Made by a program: the position numbers and the translations under genes
Notes under the pieces: model-generated
What the model was told of the DNA's origin: nothing
Databases searched by the model: none
Seen by the model: only the letters and a program-made list of their open reading frames with translations
DNA from: Glandiceps talaboti
Taxonomy: Eukaryota; Hemichordata; Enteropneusta; Spengelidae
Reading direction: 5' to 3'
Assembly (NCBI RefSeq): GCF_964340395.1
Contig: NC_135551.1
Span: 14,651,003 to 14,715,002, forward strand
Length of the DNA: 64,000 bases
Shown here: positions 13,171 through 37,661 of the stretch, in pieces
How positions within the stretch are numbered: the stretch's first letter is position 1
Layout: each line of letters begins with the position of its first letter

Positions 13171-14630
13171 CCATTAATCCCCCTTGTAATTACTGAAAAC
13201 ACCATTAGCTTATACTTAGTTTTGACAAGAGTTTCCACATGCATTTTCACTTTTGAATATATCCACAATATTTAATCAATATTTAATCAATATAATCAAC
13301 ATTATTTAGTATACATTGAAGATTCTAGTTCGTTTACACTATTATTTATTTTAAGCATTATAGTTATAGTTAGTTTCTTTTAATTATTTGATTTTATTCC
13401 TAGTAGTTACATTGTTCTATTCATTTTTTTAAATTAAGTATCTTCACTTTGCTTGTATTTTAACAACAGCGACATTTTTTTCTTTTTACTTTAAATTTGG
13501 AGAACCGCTGTTTAAGAACAATTTATTGAATGTTTGTCTGTATTTCCAGGCATTTTATCGCGACAAAAAAATATACGATGTTATTTTGGTCGAATTGAGA
13601 TAAGAGATTTTGACAGTTTTATTAATTTACTATATATTCTGTATGTTATACTATTTTGTTAGTAATAATTATTAATATCTACCCACATTTCTACATGCCA
13701 GAAGAAAAAATTGGTTTCGTCATATACATTATGTCATCGCCTTTGATTTTCGTTTCTTCCTTTCCTAATAAGTTTTTCGGGGCATCTTTTCCTGCAGGAG
13801 GGAAAATGTCACGGACCAACATTTGAATATTTATTACTTCGGCAATTTCGTCCTCTTGTCTAAAATATGTCAATTTCACATCTCAAACTGAGCTATATGA
13901 CAATTAGTTTTAACCCTGGCTGTCATCGGTTGAATGACGAAAAAACTAGGCATTGACGCAGTGTGATAAGTTGAGAGTGAAAATAATCTCATTGTTTTTT
14001 CTGACAATAGATTAATGAGAGCATAATGGTCTTAGTGTACGATAAGTCAGAATTTCGCTGATGATATCACTGGTTATTTCATCTTTTGCTACGTTCAACT
14101 GCACGGAAGATACCATGGCATTGATATCATTGTTCAATAATAGAAATGTAAACTTTCCTAAGGTAAGAGGTTGGACAATAAAGGCCAGTGCAGGGAAAAG
14201 ACTTAGAAAAATATCATACCATGTTGTTCTGAGAGGTAACTGGCGAACCATAAATCTTTGTCTGTTGAACTATTCCTGTGTGCTCGTGTGATCAGGTAAA
14301 AGAGTAATGTTGTATGTAGTTAGCCGAACATTCAACACAACATTTAGTGTGAAATCAACAAGGTGACAGTATTAGTCCCTTTTAATGTTAATTGACACTA
14401 CACTGTCAATAACAATAATGTTGGTGATTTCATAGTGCTTTAATTTCTTTGAAAGCCCGTTAGTGCCATCTTCAAAAGCAAACAAATAAAAACATCTCAC
14501 GCTCTGAAGAAGATAAGTCGTGCCCTCGAGATAATATGTTGTGTGCTCGAGATATTATCTCAAGCGCAAATATATTATCTCGTTATCTCGAGATCTCGAT
14601 ATAATTGTTTTGCTTTCGGAAACGAAAAGT

Positions 14631-14637
14631 ACATACA

Positions 14638-14667
<30 letters not shown>
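14631..14667. repeat. (ACAT)n microsatellite
   Basis: Nine uninterrupted tetranucleotide units. Confidence 0.95.
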
Positions 14668-14671
<4 letters not shown>

Positions 14672-14689
14672 CATGATTGATGGTAAAAA

Positions 14690-15345
14690 CGTGCTTGTTA
14701 TGATGTGTCTTTTAAGGCTTGTTGATGTAGGATTTAATCATCATGGTTAATTTGCACATTATAATATCTCAATAATGTTAAGTATGTAGGCTCCAATTTC
14801 ATATTGACTTTCCAAGTATGCATTACATCACTGGTATGGAAAAAATAGGGCAGTTTTGTTCAAGCTGTTTTCATGGTTTCCTGGAACGTCTAGAAGACGG
14901 TTCTCAAAAGACATTCTACCACTATTTTCTAACCAAGAATAAAGTTGGTCTTTACCACGAAGACTGATTGCAGCACCTACATACATCACTCCAGTGACTA
15001 GAAGACAGCAGACAGAACAGCCTGTAACATTGGCTGGCATCTATAATGTGTAACCTGTGTACTACTCAGTCGATATACGTTCTTCCAACTTCTTGGATGC
15101 GCAAATCACCAATTAGTGCTCTCTCGATTCCTACACCTGTGCTACTATTAACGTATTGTAATAAGTCTAGACTAAACTAGGATAATTCTGTGCCATTTAG
15201 TTAAAAGGCAAGACCGACAGAGCCCAAATAAAATGCAGTGAAAGAAAAATGTTTTCTCTACTGGCATGTAAGAATGAAGTAGTTCAGTGCAAACTATCAT
15301 TTCGTTCATAAAGCTTTTAAAACTTGGAATACTTTTTTTGTTCAG
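14690..15345. repeat. Gene-B 3' flank, homologous to 27350-27945
   Basis: Shared phrases in the same order include GATGTGTCTTTTAA, TGGTTAATTTGCA, AATAAAGTTGGTCTT, GACAGAACAGCCTGTAACA and GCAGTGAAAGAAAAATGTTTT-like text. The two copies lie downstream of genes B and A respectively, so the segment is probably the 3' part of the tandem gene duplication. The copy near 27.5 kb is interrupted by indels. Confidence 0.65.
14828..15040 (-). CDS. Small ORF with signal-peptide-like start, 70 aa
   Basis: A complete ATG-to-TGA frame downstream of gene B on the same strand. The N-terminus (GCSVCCLLVTGVMYVGAAIS) is hydrophobic with small residues, followed by a polar, charged stretch. Two N-glycosylation sequons are visible (NVT at 4, NKT near the C-terminus). 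I recognise no family. The homologous segment near 27.5 kb has lost the frame, with a deletion of about 50 bases and several frameshifts, which argues against strong constraint. It may be a small secreted peptide, part of an unspliced gene, or chance. Confidence 0.25.
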   Translation of the reverse strand: MPANVTGCSVCCLLVTGVMYVGAAISLRGKDQLYSWLENSGRMSFENRLLDVPGNHENSLNKTALFFPYQ

Positions 15346-15861
15346 CAAACATAGAAGTACTGTAGCTGTATATATTCTCCCCAGCTATAAATGTCCGTTA
15401 ATTATTAGAAGAATGATATTCACTTCCTTGTTCTTTTTCTTCTCTACTATAACGTAAAATGTTTTGCGCGATGGGCTGAGGCCTTAACATTTGTAATAAA
15501 GCATACTATAATTAATATTCCAATTAAGGGGAACATCATGTATTATACATATAGCTCAGCATTCTGTATTGCAACTGTTATATCTGTACTATCTTCCCTT
15601 TCAGGAGATATTCAGGTTAAATCTGGTTATAGAAGCAAAGTAGAAAACATATAAGGGTTTAAGGTTACAGTAATTCCTGTAGCTAACCGGTATACAAAGT
15701 GTGTCATACTGCTCTTTCTTTGACAATCTGTGCATATACTCAGATACAGAAACACACAGACGGACGGACGGGCAGACAGATATACACATATACATATGCA
15801 CATACACATACAGAAAGACATAAAAAGTGACAGTGACAAATCACAATCATCAAGAAGGGAT

Positions 15862-15867
15862 TTTATT
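15862..15867 (-). terminator. AATAAA polyadenylation signal of gene B
   Basis: AATAAA on the minus strand, 63 bases past the gene B stop codon. Gene A has ATTAAA at the comparable distance. Confidence 0.5.
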
Positions 15868-15929
15868 TCATTCAATGAGTTTACAGTATCTTATCATCAA
15901 CTAACAACTTATTCTTGTATACAATCATG

Positions 15930-26948
<11,019 letters not shown>

Positions 26949-27180
26949 CCTGTACGTTCTTGACTAGTCGATTGTACCTCAAATGTACAAGTGCATTAAA
27001 GCTGTGTTGAAATGATCTACATCAAACCACCGTTTAGGCAACTGTTTGTCGAATAATATATTATCTATTATCGGCCCAATTAACTTGAACAAATTTCCTG
27101 CAGTATAGAATTCGCCATGTATCAGGTAATCAGTAATTGTAATTGAAATCGTTTTTTTTTAGAATAGTTTAATTAGTTTT
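26949..27180 (-). promoter_or_regulatory. Gene B 5' flank, conserved with gene A
   Basis: Upstream sequence shares blocks with 58981-59190: a TTCGACAA..AATTGCCTAAA-like block (minus strand, about 27030-27060), CAACACAGCTT near 27000, GAGGT(A/G)CAATCG near 26980 and an ATTATCGATAAT-like block. I see no clear TATA box or initiator. These blocks are candidates for a shared promoter or 5' UTR. Confidence 0.45.
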
Positions 27181-27349
27181 TGTCTTGGTTATTAAAAACT
27201 TATTTTTCGTAATTGTTTACTTCTATTGGGCGGGGTGGGGGTGGGGGGGGGGTAGTACAGTAGGTGGTTTATACTGTCCAACCTCGTGGATATGTTATGC
27301 AAGCCTTCATTTCGGATAAGTTAGTTCATGCATTGATGGCAAAGAAATG

Positions 27350-27945
27350 CATGTCATGATGTGTCTTTTAAAGCTTGTTTAATGTAGGTTATAATTGTAA
27401 TGGTTAATTTGCATATTTAATGATTTCTCGATAGTTTGGCAATATGTTAACTATGCAAGTTCCAAATTTCATATAATTAATTTTGATTTTCCAGGTGAGT
27501 ATTGCATCAGTGGTATGGAATCGCAGCGCAATTTCGTTCGAGTCTACCATTACTTTCTAACCATGAATAAAGTTGGTCTTTTACCACGAAGAATAATTTC
27601 AGTACCTGCATACACCACTCCGGTGACTGGAAGACAGAACAGCCTGTAACAGACTTCGTTGGCTGGCGTCCATATACTGTGTAACACTCAGCCGATAAGT
27701 TATTTCAACTTCGTGGATGCACAAAATAACTAACTAGTACACTCCACTGGAGGTTTCCACACCGACACCCATGCTACTAAAGACGTATTGTAATTAGTCT
27801 AAACTGGACTAATTGTGTGTCATTTAGTTAAAACAAAAACTGGCAAGACCGGTGGCGCCCAAACAAAACGCAGCAAAAGAAAAATGTTTTTCCTTTCTGG
27901 CATGTAAGAAGCTCAGCACCAATCAGTTTTTGTTCATACAGCTTT
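27350..27945. repeat. Decayed copy of the gene-B 3' flank segment
   Basis: Homologous to 14690-15345, lying downstream of gene A and upstream of gene B as expected for a tandem duplication. The region matching the 70-aa ORF is frameshifted and lacks about 50 bases. Confidence 0.65.
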
Positions 27946-30086
27946 ATAATTTACAAAGATTTCACAATGTAGTTTTCTGATGCAGCCAGTGATGACACTA
28001 AATTAAATATTTTTAACACTGAAGAATATCATCATCAATTCAAATAAAATTACATCACATATTACAAATAATGGCAAAAGTGATCAACACATTTTTCTCA
28101 ACAAGAGACATTTGACTGGTTTTGGTATGTAAATAAAAAGTCTCAAATGTTGGGTGTGAAATCATCAAGGTTTTGAATAAAATTGGCCACTGCATGTTTG
28201 ATATATAGCTTTACACAGACAGACCTTGGACACATTGAAATAGCACCCACCCCCTTTTTTCAGGCACAGAACAAGAAAAAAATAATCATTTTCAATTTAT
28301 TTCAATGAATGACCTGCAATTGTACATGCTCAGTCATTTATAATTTACCAATAGAACCTTGCCCTTGTATTTTAGCTAGATATATGGTAAATGTGTAAGA
28401 AAAATGGTAACATTTACATACTTCATAACCTACATGTAGAGGCTTTGGCACAGGTAAAAGGAATGAGACAGAGCTGTGGGAGTGTTGTTTCAGTGTTTTT
28501 TGTTAAGGGCGGTAAGTAGGCAAAATCTACCTGAGTTCCCCTTTCATTTTACCAGGGTTCCCCATCCCACCACAATCCTTGTAAATAGTATATGGGAAAC
28601 TGTGCCAGTTTCACCAGATTTGCTACTTCTTGTTACCAGGGTTCCAAACCCTTAGAAGAGTACAGGACAAATTTAGTTTCCTGAAGAATGCTGAAATGGG
28701 GATTTAATTGTCTCAGAAGTTGGTTATTTTGGCGCAATCTATTTTCATGAAATAAAATACAGCAAATCAAACTGTCAATTTATGATTAAACTATGATTAT
28801 GTTGCTTAATTGACACTCACACTAGTACAACTTCAGACTTTCAAGGTGCAAGAAAACCTTGATTTATTTTTTATATATTTTTACACCAAATGTGATTTGT
28901 TTTTATTTATTATTATTTTTCTTTTCTTATTTTTTTATTTGGGTGGGGGGTCATAAACATTTGTGTAAAATTAACATTGACTGAAAATAGCATTTTATAA
29001 AAATAAAAAGATAAAAAGATAAACAGTACTAACTAGTCTATAGCTGTTTATTGTATGACAAAGAAAAGAAGCACTGAAAATAAACCTCATATATGGAATG
29101 TACTGTTGCACACCAAAAATGCAACAGTTAATACTTTTGACACATACTAACAAGTATTTTCAAAGTGTTTTACGTGACTGAAAACTTGCAAAAAGGCGCG
29201 AAAATGAGAATGGCCTTAAGTGTCTGTGTAAAGTTAAATTGGTAAATTTATATCAGTCGATACATTTTCTGAACAGGCTTAGCTTTAGTCTAGCGTGCAA
29301 AGTTACTTGCTTCACACACGGCCCCGGAACCTGTAATAAATTCACGATGAACTTTTACTTGCATATAATAAAGACACTGTCCCGGCACTACGTTCCGCCG
29401 GTTTTTTATAAACAAATGTTACAACTATTATTCGGGAAAACTTGACCATAAACAAATAAGCTGGGTTACAAAATAACTAAAAGCAATGACTAGACTGAAA
29501 GCAACATTTTCAAAACTAATGTACTGCAACTACCACAACATGTTAGGCGTCGGCAAGACGTAATCAAACCCTGGAAACAAGACAGGTAAAAAAAATCACT
29601 GTAAACATCACCTTGTAAGTAAACTGATCATATCTAATCACGCATGGTGAGTCGGTGACCATTGTAATATATAGCCACTGATGAAGCAATGTTACCGTGG
29701 GTTATACTTCCATGGCCTTACCCGCAACTTGAAGATAAACAAAGCCGATCGCAACAAGGTCAAGGACGTACACCATCTAGTCGAGATCGATCGAAACACA
29801 CATGTGAACACAGCTATCGTACATTACGGCAATGCCTGTTTTGCGACGAAACAGCAACACGCGGGGCTCTCTGCGAGTACCATGTTACGTTAATCGGTAT
29901 CCAGAAAATCGGCGTAGTTTTTCCTTTATATTTTCATGGGTTATCGTTAAAATATGGACATTCTGGTTATAGAATATTTACTTGTAAGACAGTGTCGATG
30001 AATTGTGAAATTTTTGTAGGTCATGTTTGGTCGTGAATGTGTAAACGTTGAAATGTGTAAATTTGTATTGCATACCCTGTCTATAT
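27946..30086. other. Intergenic between genes A and B
   Basis: AT-rich with no recognisable coding sequence. The longest frames (29239-29445, 29689-30036) match nothing I know. The compositions look non-coding. Confidence 0.5.
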
Positions 30087-30390
30087 TATAGTGTGCGGAG
30101 AAGGTGACATGAGTCATGGGCATCATGGCACAATAAAGCTAAGATTGTGAATATATAAAATAAGAAAATGAAAATAGAATTAAAAAACGAAACAAAAAAC
30201 CCAGTTTTTCCTATTGTAGAGGTAGATTTCTGATGTAATAATACATGTGATATGTGAGTTCGAGATATATATCGTGTCAAAATGAACGTTGGTGGCTCAC
30301 TTCTGTAGCGAGTGTCGGATGATACATTGTTGCAATTGGTTGCTAAGGGCGAGGACGCGCTCGCTCATGTCACCTTCTCCGCACACTATA
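30087..30390. mobile_element. MITE-like element, 304 bp, with 27-bp terminal inverted repeats
   Basis: TATAGTGTGCGGAGAAGGTG opens the element and continues to 30113. Its exact reverse complement closes it at 30364-30390. Ends with TA suggest a TA target-site duplication as in Tc1/mariner-type MITEs. No transposase. An inverted relative lacking the terminal repeats lies at 30785-31078, and a third diverged inverted copy at about 30400-30510. Confidence 0.75.
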
Positions 30391-30399
30391 GACTTCATA

Positions 30400-31078
30400 T
30401 GAATATGAGAGCGCTTCCTCGTCCTTCCTAGCAACGCAACAAAATATCGATCGATCGTCTGCTCGCGCTCGCCAAAAGTGCGCCACCAACGTCGATGTAA
30501 GGTAAACCAGGAAGCTACCGTGTAACGGCGGTGGTTCGGGGACATGGTTCTACAGTGAGAAAGACTAGGTTTTCTGGGGTTTCAAGTGTTTGTATTGATA
30601 TTCTCGTTGAATCTGAAGATTATTACATCACAGGAAGGAGGTGAACACTGAAAATACACATCATCAGTAAGCTTTATTGCAAAAATATACAGTCACAATC
30701 GTCCGCTCAGCCCACTTCAATTTCACGCACATACGTTGTTTACGCGTATTTGTCTTAATACTATTGTTATTCGATTATAAATATCCATAATCTTAGCTTT
30801 ATTGTTCCATGATGCCCATGCATGAGTGAGCGCGTCCTCGCCCTTAGCCAATTGCAACAATGTATCATTCGACACTCTCGCTACAGAAGTGAGCCACCAA
30901 CGTTCATTTGGACACGATATATTTCTCGAACCCACGCATCACATGCATTACACATAAATCTTCATCTACAATAGGAAAAGACGTGAATTTTTTTGTTTTG
31001 TTTTTAAATTCTATTATCATTTTGTTATTTTATATTTTCACAATCTTAGCTTTATTGTGCCATGATGCCCATGATCAG
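30400..31078. repeat. Diverged inverted copies of the MITE interior
   Basis: The segment from about 30815 to 31075 is the reverse complement of 30105-30370: shared CAATCTTAGCTTTATTGTGC, GATGCCCATG and GAGCCACCAACGTTCATT. The segment at 30400-30510 is a weaker third copy (GCGCCACCAACGTCGAT). Nested or repeated insertion is likely. Confidence 0.6.
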
Positions 31079-31084
31079 AACGGC

Positions 31085-31345
31085 ACAACGGCCCTTTAGT
31101 CTTCCTCAACTCCCCGGGGAGCATACAATCCATTGCAGCCGTTTAAGTGCCTAGGATTAAAGCCTTCACATTGCAACCTACATCCTACCAGGTCCCCAAT
31201 TATACAGCTGGGTTGACAGTCGTGGTTCAAATCTTGCCCAAGGGCTTTAGCCACTCAGAAACAAACGGCAGGCTGCGTCGGGGCTCGAATCTGCAACCTG
31301 TAGATTCCAAGCCGGTCACTCAATCTCTATAGTCTCTCCAATTTG
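31085..31345. repeat. Possible SINE or other dispersed repeat
   Basis: GC-richer than its surroundings, with TGGTTCAAATCTTGCCCAAG and GGGCTCGAATCTGCAACCTG phrases recalling B-box-like sequences. It has no open frame of note and no clear ends. Family unassigned. Confidence 0.3.
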
Positions 31346-31551
31346 GTAGTATTGTTGGGCTTGCTGGAGCATGTGGCCACGTGGTAATCAAACAATGTAT
31401 ATATACCTTAAATGTATAATAGATTGATATGCAAGGAAATGTTCCTTATCTTTTATACGAATATTTTCAAGGGTGACCATTGAGGAAAAGTACACCTACT
31501 GGGATGCATGCAGAATGGGCTTTGAAGTTTTTCAAAAACCTATCTATCATA

Positions 31552-31613
31552 CATACATACATACATACATACATACATACATACATACATACATAGATAC
31601 ATACATACATACA

Positions 31614-31642
<29 letters not shown>
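31552..31642. repeat. (ACAT)n microsatellite
   Basis: About 22 units with one GATA-type interruption near 31595. Confidence 0.95.
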
Positions 31643-31644
<2 letters not shown>

Positions 31645-31795
31645 TGCTTATATTCAGAAATGTTCAGGTTTTAACCTAACATTTCTGTATCTCGCCGATT
31701 TTTCCTTTGAAAAAGAATATTTATTCGAAACGTCGGATTTAACAGCTATTTATACGGACTGATTTATAAGTTCTATATGCATTTCTTTCTAGTTC

Positions 31796-31905
31796 ATACA
31801 TACATACATACATACATACATACATACATACATACATACATACATACATACATACATACATACATACATACATACAGACAGACTGACAGACACACACACA
31901 CAGAT
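31796..31905. repeat. (ACAT)n then (GACA)/(CA)n microsatellite
   Basis: About 20 ACAT units followed by GACA and CA units, at the 3' edge of gene A. A shorter GACA/CA patch occupies the corresponding place beside gene B (15745-15815). Confidence 0.95.
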
Positions 31906-31995
31906 ACAACACAATCACAGACACATGCACATACACACAAAATAACAAAAGTGACAGTGACAAAGCACAATCGTCAGTTGCAAGGAAGCTTTGTA

Positions 31996-32006
31996 TTTAA
32001 TTTAAT
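31996..32006 (-). terminator. ATTAAA polyadenylation signals of gene A
   Basis: Two overlapping-distance ATTAAA hexamers on the minus strand, about 50 bases past the gene A stop codon. Confidence 0.4.
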
Positions 32007-32053
32007 GACAATAGTGTCTTAACATTAACCAACAATGTATTCTTGAGTACATG

Positions 32054-32136
32054 CTATTCTGTATGATTCTGCAGGAAAGTCAACACCTTCAAGACTACCT
32101 CTTCACCATGATCATCTGACCTCTTTGAAATGGTGT
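32054..32136 (-). CDS. Gene A exon 18: C-terminal tail and stop
   Basis: TISKRSDDHGEEVVLKVLTF then LQNHTE and TAG, after acceptor ATCTTACAG. The tail is hydrophilic, then amphipathic, with one N-glycosylation sequon (NHT) near the end. The same tail occurs in gene B. Confidence 0.85.
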
Positions 32137-33257
32137 CTGTAAGATATAAAGTTTCTTTTGTATTAAGCAAAGTTCGGACAAAAAGCGAGCAACATAATCA
32201 CAAGAGAGACACACCTGGGTGTTGAGTGTTGGTATATTGTGTTACGTTAGCATAACAGGGAATTGAAATATAAATTAAAATGGGGAGGGGGGATTATGGT
32301 GCAGAAATGTGCCTCAACGTCCAATTTATTGATTGGTGTAGTTGCCTTTTCCTACTATTGATAATATATTCTATTTGTGTTCGTTACAGTATCGTTTCTT
32401 TTTTTGTAACGTGTGTGTGTGCGCGCGCACGCGAATGTCTGTATTCGTTAAAAGAATGGGAGATGTTAATGGACACAGTGCGCAGAAGAAGGATATGACA
32501 AATTGTGTGCGGTGACGACAACTGCTACCTAGATCACTTACTGGGAGCTTCTTCGTCACAAAGTTCTGAATCTTCATCACCGAAATTGAATGGTCTGGAC
32601 CAAGTACAATCTTGTCGACCGTTACATATCATATCAGACGTAGCACACATATTTGGAGATTCCAAGCACTGGATTCCAATGGTGCCATGATCCTGACAAA
32701 CTGAAGGGAAGAGAAAGATAGGTTTTTTTTTATTTGTTTGAGATTGAGTGATGAATTTCAATTATACCTGTATCAAACCATCTGACACAATATCCCAAAT
32801 AGAAAGTACTGTAAAGTTGGTATGGGTTTCTTCTTTATTTTCTTTTTGTATAAGAATCTTGTGTTGTACCGTTGTTTAGTCAACGTTTGGTTGCAGATTT
32901 TCAAATAAAACATTTGTACAACTTGTAATTGCATCGGTGGTACATTCCTAAATGACAATTAATATGGAATTGCACATGAAACATCCAAAAATATCAAATC
33001 CTCATCCATATGGCCACTTTAAGTCGTTTGATATATGCCTACAAGTATACGTACCAGTGAGACCAAACTGTGCTAGTGCACTAGCTAGAGCTTGGTCAAT
33101 TGTCACTTCGTCGGTAGCCTCTGAAAATACAAAAGATATTGTTGTCATACTTGAGTTACATGCACATTCTCCAAGTTACTTTGTTATTTTTACCTCCCGA
33201 AAGAGGGAGGGGGTGTTGTTGCAGTTATATAGTCTGTCTGTCTGTCTGTCTGTCTGT

Positions 33258-33329
<72 letters not shown>

Positions 33330-36300
33330 AGCTGTCCGCGTGTTAAAATGGAAGAGTCCGTACATGCACATCTCGGCGTTACATGTACCTTAGGGAGTAA
33401 CTCCGATCACATAATAGTAGGGTTTATTTTGGTTTTGTATTAAAATCATCACACAGATAAATGTATTATTTCATGTTGGCACCATTTGTATTTGAAATAA
33501 AATAAGAAAGCATTGGCAATTTATGAACAATGTTAATTACGGTTTGATTTTGTACAAAAAACAAAACATGTTAAATAGCCGTTACGCAATTTTTGGAAAT
33601 ACCTCAGGAGATGTACATCATAAATGATCAGAACTGGAAAGCAAAGTTTGTTAAACTGAGCATTTTTCTACAAATAACACTAGACAGCAATTGAACACAT
33701 AAAGAAATCATAACAGTATGCAAATATGTGCATAGTGGGTGACTATCCATAAATAGTAATGTATTCAAATCAAATAAGTCAAACTTCAATACTAATAAAT
33801 ACTACGGTAGATAACAGCTATATGATTTGATTGGAGTGAATAGATATAAACACACATATATGCATAATAGATATAGGATAAAATGATAGAACATAATAAT
33901 AGTATGTGCTTTAATATGTGTGATATCAAATAAAAATAGCCCATGTTACAACTACAGATTGTTATATTTCCCATTTGGCAATTTGCCGCATTCCATACTC
34001 TACCTGTGCAGCACCTCCTTCCGATCTAAGATGAGTGAGGGGGGTGGGGGGGGGGGGTGCTGACCGCAGGGAGGCGCTGTACTAAAAATAATTGTATATA
34101 CCGTTATCAAACTCCAATAGTTTATTTTAGCATAACACTGAACTTGACAAATGATGCAAACGAAAACACATATTCGTGAAGTGGCATCTGTGAAAATAGT
34201 AACTCGGTGATATAGACCTACATACCAGCCCACACTTGTAGCAAAAACCCACTCATTTGATACGTTGAGTCGCTGGTGAATGAAAGTTCAAGTCGATTAC
34301 TCGATAATTCGGTCTTAGTCTGGTAGTAGTCTTCACATGCTTGTTGGACTTTATTTATTGTGACAAAGTCACAACAACATTCCAAGTCGTAAACAAGAAA
34401 TTGCACGGAAATCACCGTTCCCGCCATGGTCGTAACCTTTGTAATACAATCGACGTTGGGAGTGTAGTCACTTGGGTAATTTGGTGAGCCAATAATCAGA
34501 GATTCACCATCCTCCAATTTGTAGTCCTGGCCACAGGTACCACTTGCAACGGGTGCTTCTTTAAAAGGATAATTAAAAGAGCAGAACAATATATGGTGGT
34601 TAGTCATCACTTATACTGATACCATCTTACTGCAATACCATTCTTCATGTGGATTATCAGTACTGCCGAACTATCTGTGATAACATTGCCGTGTTAAAGT
34701 ATTTTTCTGTTATTTGGTAATGCAATTTCTGCTTTTGACGAGGGAAAACACAATCCGTTGTTCACAGACATGAATTGGTGCATGCAGTCGCAGCACAATA
34801 AAAGAACGGCAAGCTAGATTATTAAACTTGCACTAGCTGGATGCAAGTGGGGCGTTTCTTTAATAATCAAATAACCGAAGATATATTGACTAACAATCGA
34901 TTACTTATTTTTTTTAAACAATGTACCTCATAATTAGTGATCAATATTATCCGTACCGCGTAGGTAGTGTAGTGGGACGCTTAAATCTTGAGCGAAAGTT
35001 CGGGTTTTAAAATATGTCAACATGTTAAAACTGCACTAGCACCTGGAATATCATTTTGCGATTAGACAACCACAATATACTCACTGACAATTGCTTATAT
35101 ACCAATAATTAGACATTGTACATGATCATCAAGTCAAATTGATCTTTGCCTCCACACCGTGATAGCCGTTGATAGCGCTGAGTCATAGGTGTGGAGGCAA
35201 AGATGAATTTGATTTGCTTTATCATACAGCTTACAAATATGTTTAGCCAAAGGTGATGCAATGCTGTTCACATTGTACAATATTACGAGTAAGTTATTTT
35301 ACTTAACAAAATGTTTTCAAAAACGGTCCAGTTGCAGCTAGTGCACCAAATTACATGATATTTCATCTTGATTAGCTTGCGAATGCTATTAAACCATGCA
35401 ATGTATCAGGATCAGTGAGACTGGTCACCAGATTTCATGTCTAGACAGACACAATGACAATAAAATTCGAATATCTCTTACATAGTGCCAGTTCTGTATT
35501 TCGTTACGTCGTATTGCTTTTTGTTATCATTTACAGAGCAGACATGGCTATAGTTATTGCTAAAATGATGTAGGTTTGGTGTTTCACTCATGGGACATGT
35601 TTTTTGACACAAAGATAGACATAGTTCAACTCTTGACTAACAATAACAGAGACACAATAAACACCGTAGGATCCTTTGTCCAATCATTGAACACTGATAA
35701 GTACAGCTATTATTTCACAGTGCAGTAGAAACAGGCTTCTGAAACATTACACATGGACCTGATGATGTTAATGCCTGCAATTGTGTATTCTCTGGACTGA
35801 TAATCAACATTACTATATTTCAACTTTACTTATTCTACATCCCACTGTACACGGCACCTATGCAATTGTTTCTTTTGCATCAGAGGTTGTGTTAGTGTGT
35901 GTAATAAATATCATGTTACAGTGAAACACCAAGCCTACACCATTTTAAAGTGTAAGGAATCTTTTTTGTATTAGCTGCATTGTGTCCATATTTACACAAA
36001 ACTATGTGGTCAGTGTAATTGATCTTGATACATCATTTAATAGCATTTGCAAGGTTAGACGAATTCTCCTGTATTTATTTGGTGTTTGAATATCATCTGG
36101 TGGCACACTTTACAGATATCCGCATAGATATATCACTACTTCACTGTTTAAGTGTTTTGTCTTGCCTACCTACCTGCTAGCATAACCCTTAAGCTGAATC
36201 CAGTTTCAACAACTGATGAGTCACTCGTAAAGGTCACTGTAAGTTCATTGGAAGGTACTTCAATTTCGCCATCTGGAGTCTCATCACATACAACGGCATC

Positions 36301-36622
36301 ACCGTTGATTGACAGATAATCACAGCAACATTCCACTGCAAAATCGGTGATTTGATAGTAGAGATTTCCTCCAACATCGCCCTCAACGGCCACACAGGTT
36401 GTGATATCAGAATAGGAATCGTAATTATCAGGATAGTTTGGTGACGTAATTGTTTGCTCTTCACCAGGGGAAAGCACAATCCGTTGATCACACGTATCCG
36501 TTGGACCAGGTGTAGTTACGTGTACTGTACAAAAAGTCAACAGTTTAGAAAATGTGTATTGTACAATAATTCAGTGGTTTATATGTAAAAATATATTTCG
36601 GTCATCACACTCAGAATTCGAA

Positions 36623-36667
<45 letters not shown>

Positions 36668-37622
36668 GTACACATACAATCGCACAGAGGTCACGACTTC
36701 AAAGTTCGCTGTTGATTTGAAAAAAAAGAGTTGCAAATTTGTATATTCTTCAATTCTATTTTGTTCGCGCTGAGAGACCTGTCATAATTATCTAACGAGG
36801 GAGGGGGAGGGGGTGGGTGGGCTTTTGGGGAAGAATTTTGGATTTGAATATATATTGTGGCAGATTGCTCCTATCACCGCTCCAAAAACCATGATAAAAA
36901 TTTAGCAAATGATGTTAGAAAGCAACATGAATTCTTATGGTAAATGTGACTGTGTATAGTGTGATACACTTCAAAATCAAACACAACGCCATATTACACA
37001 AAACTATGTGGTCAGTGTAACTGATCTTGATACATCATTTAATAGCATTTGCAAGGTAAGACGAATTTTCCTGTATTTATTTGGTGTTTGAATATCACCC
37101 GATAGCACACTTTACAGATATCCGCACAGATATATCACTACTTCACTGTTTTAGTATTTTGTTTTGCCTACCTACCTGCTCGCCAAACCCTTAAGTTGAA
37201 ACCTGTTTCAACAACTGATGAGTCACTCGTAAAGGTCACTGTAAGTTCATTGGAAGGTACTTCAATTTCGCCATCTGGAGTCTCACCACATACAATTGCA
37301 TCGCCGTTGATTGACAGATAATCACAGCAACATTCCACTGCAAAGTCCACGATTTGGTAGTAGAGATTTCCTCCAACATCGCCCTCAACGGCCACACAGG
37401 TTGTGATATCAGAATAGGAATCGTAATTATCAGGAAAGTTTGGTGACGTAATTGTTTGCACTTCACCAGGGGAAAGCACAATCCGTTGATCACACGTATC
37501 CGTTGGACCAGGTGTAGTTACGGGTACTGTACAAAAAGTCAACAGTTTAGAAAATGTGTATTGTACAATAATTCAGTGGTTTGAATGTAAAAATATATTT
37601 TCGTCATCACACTCAGAATTCG

Positions 37623-37661
<39 letters not shown>

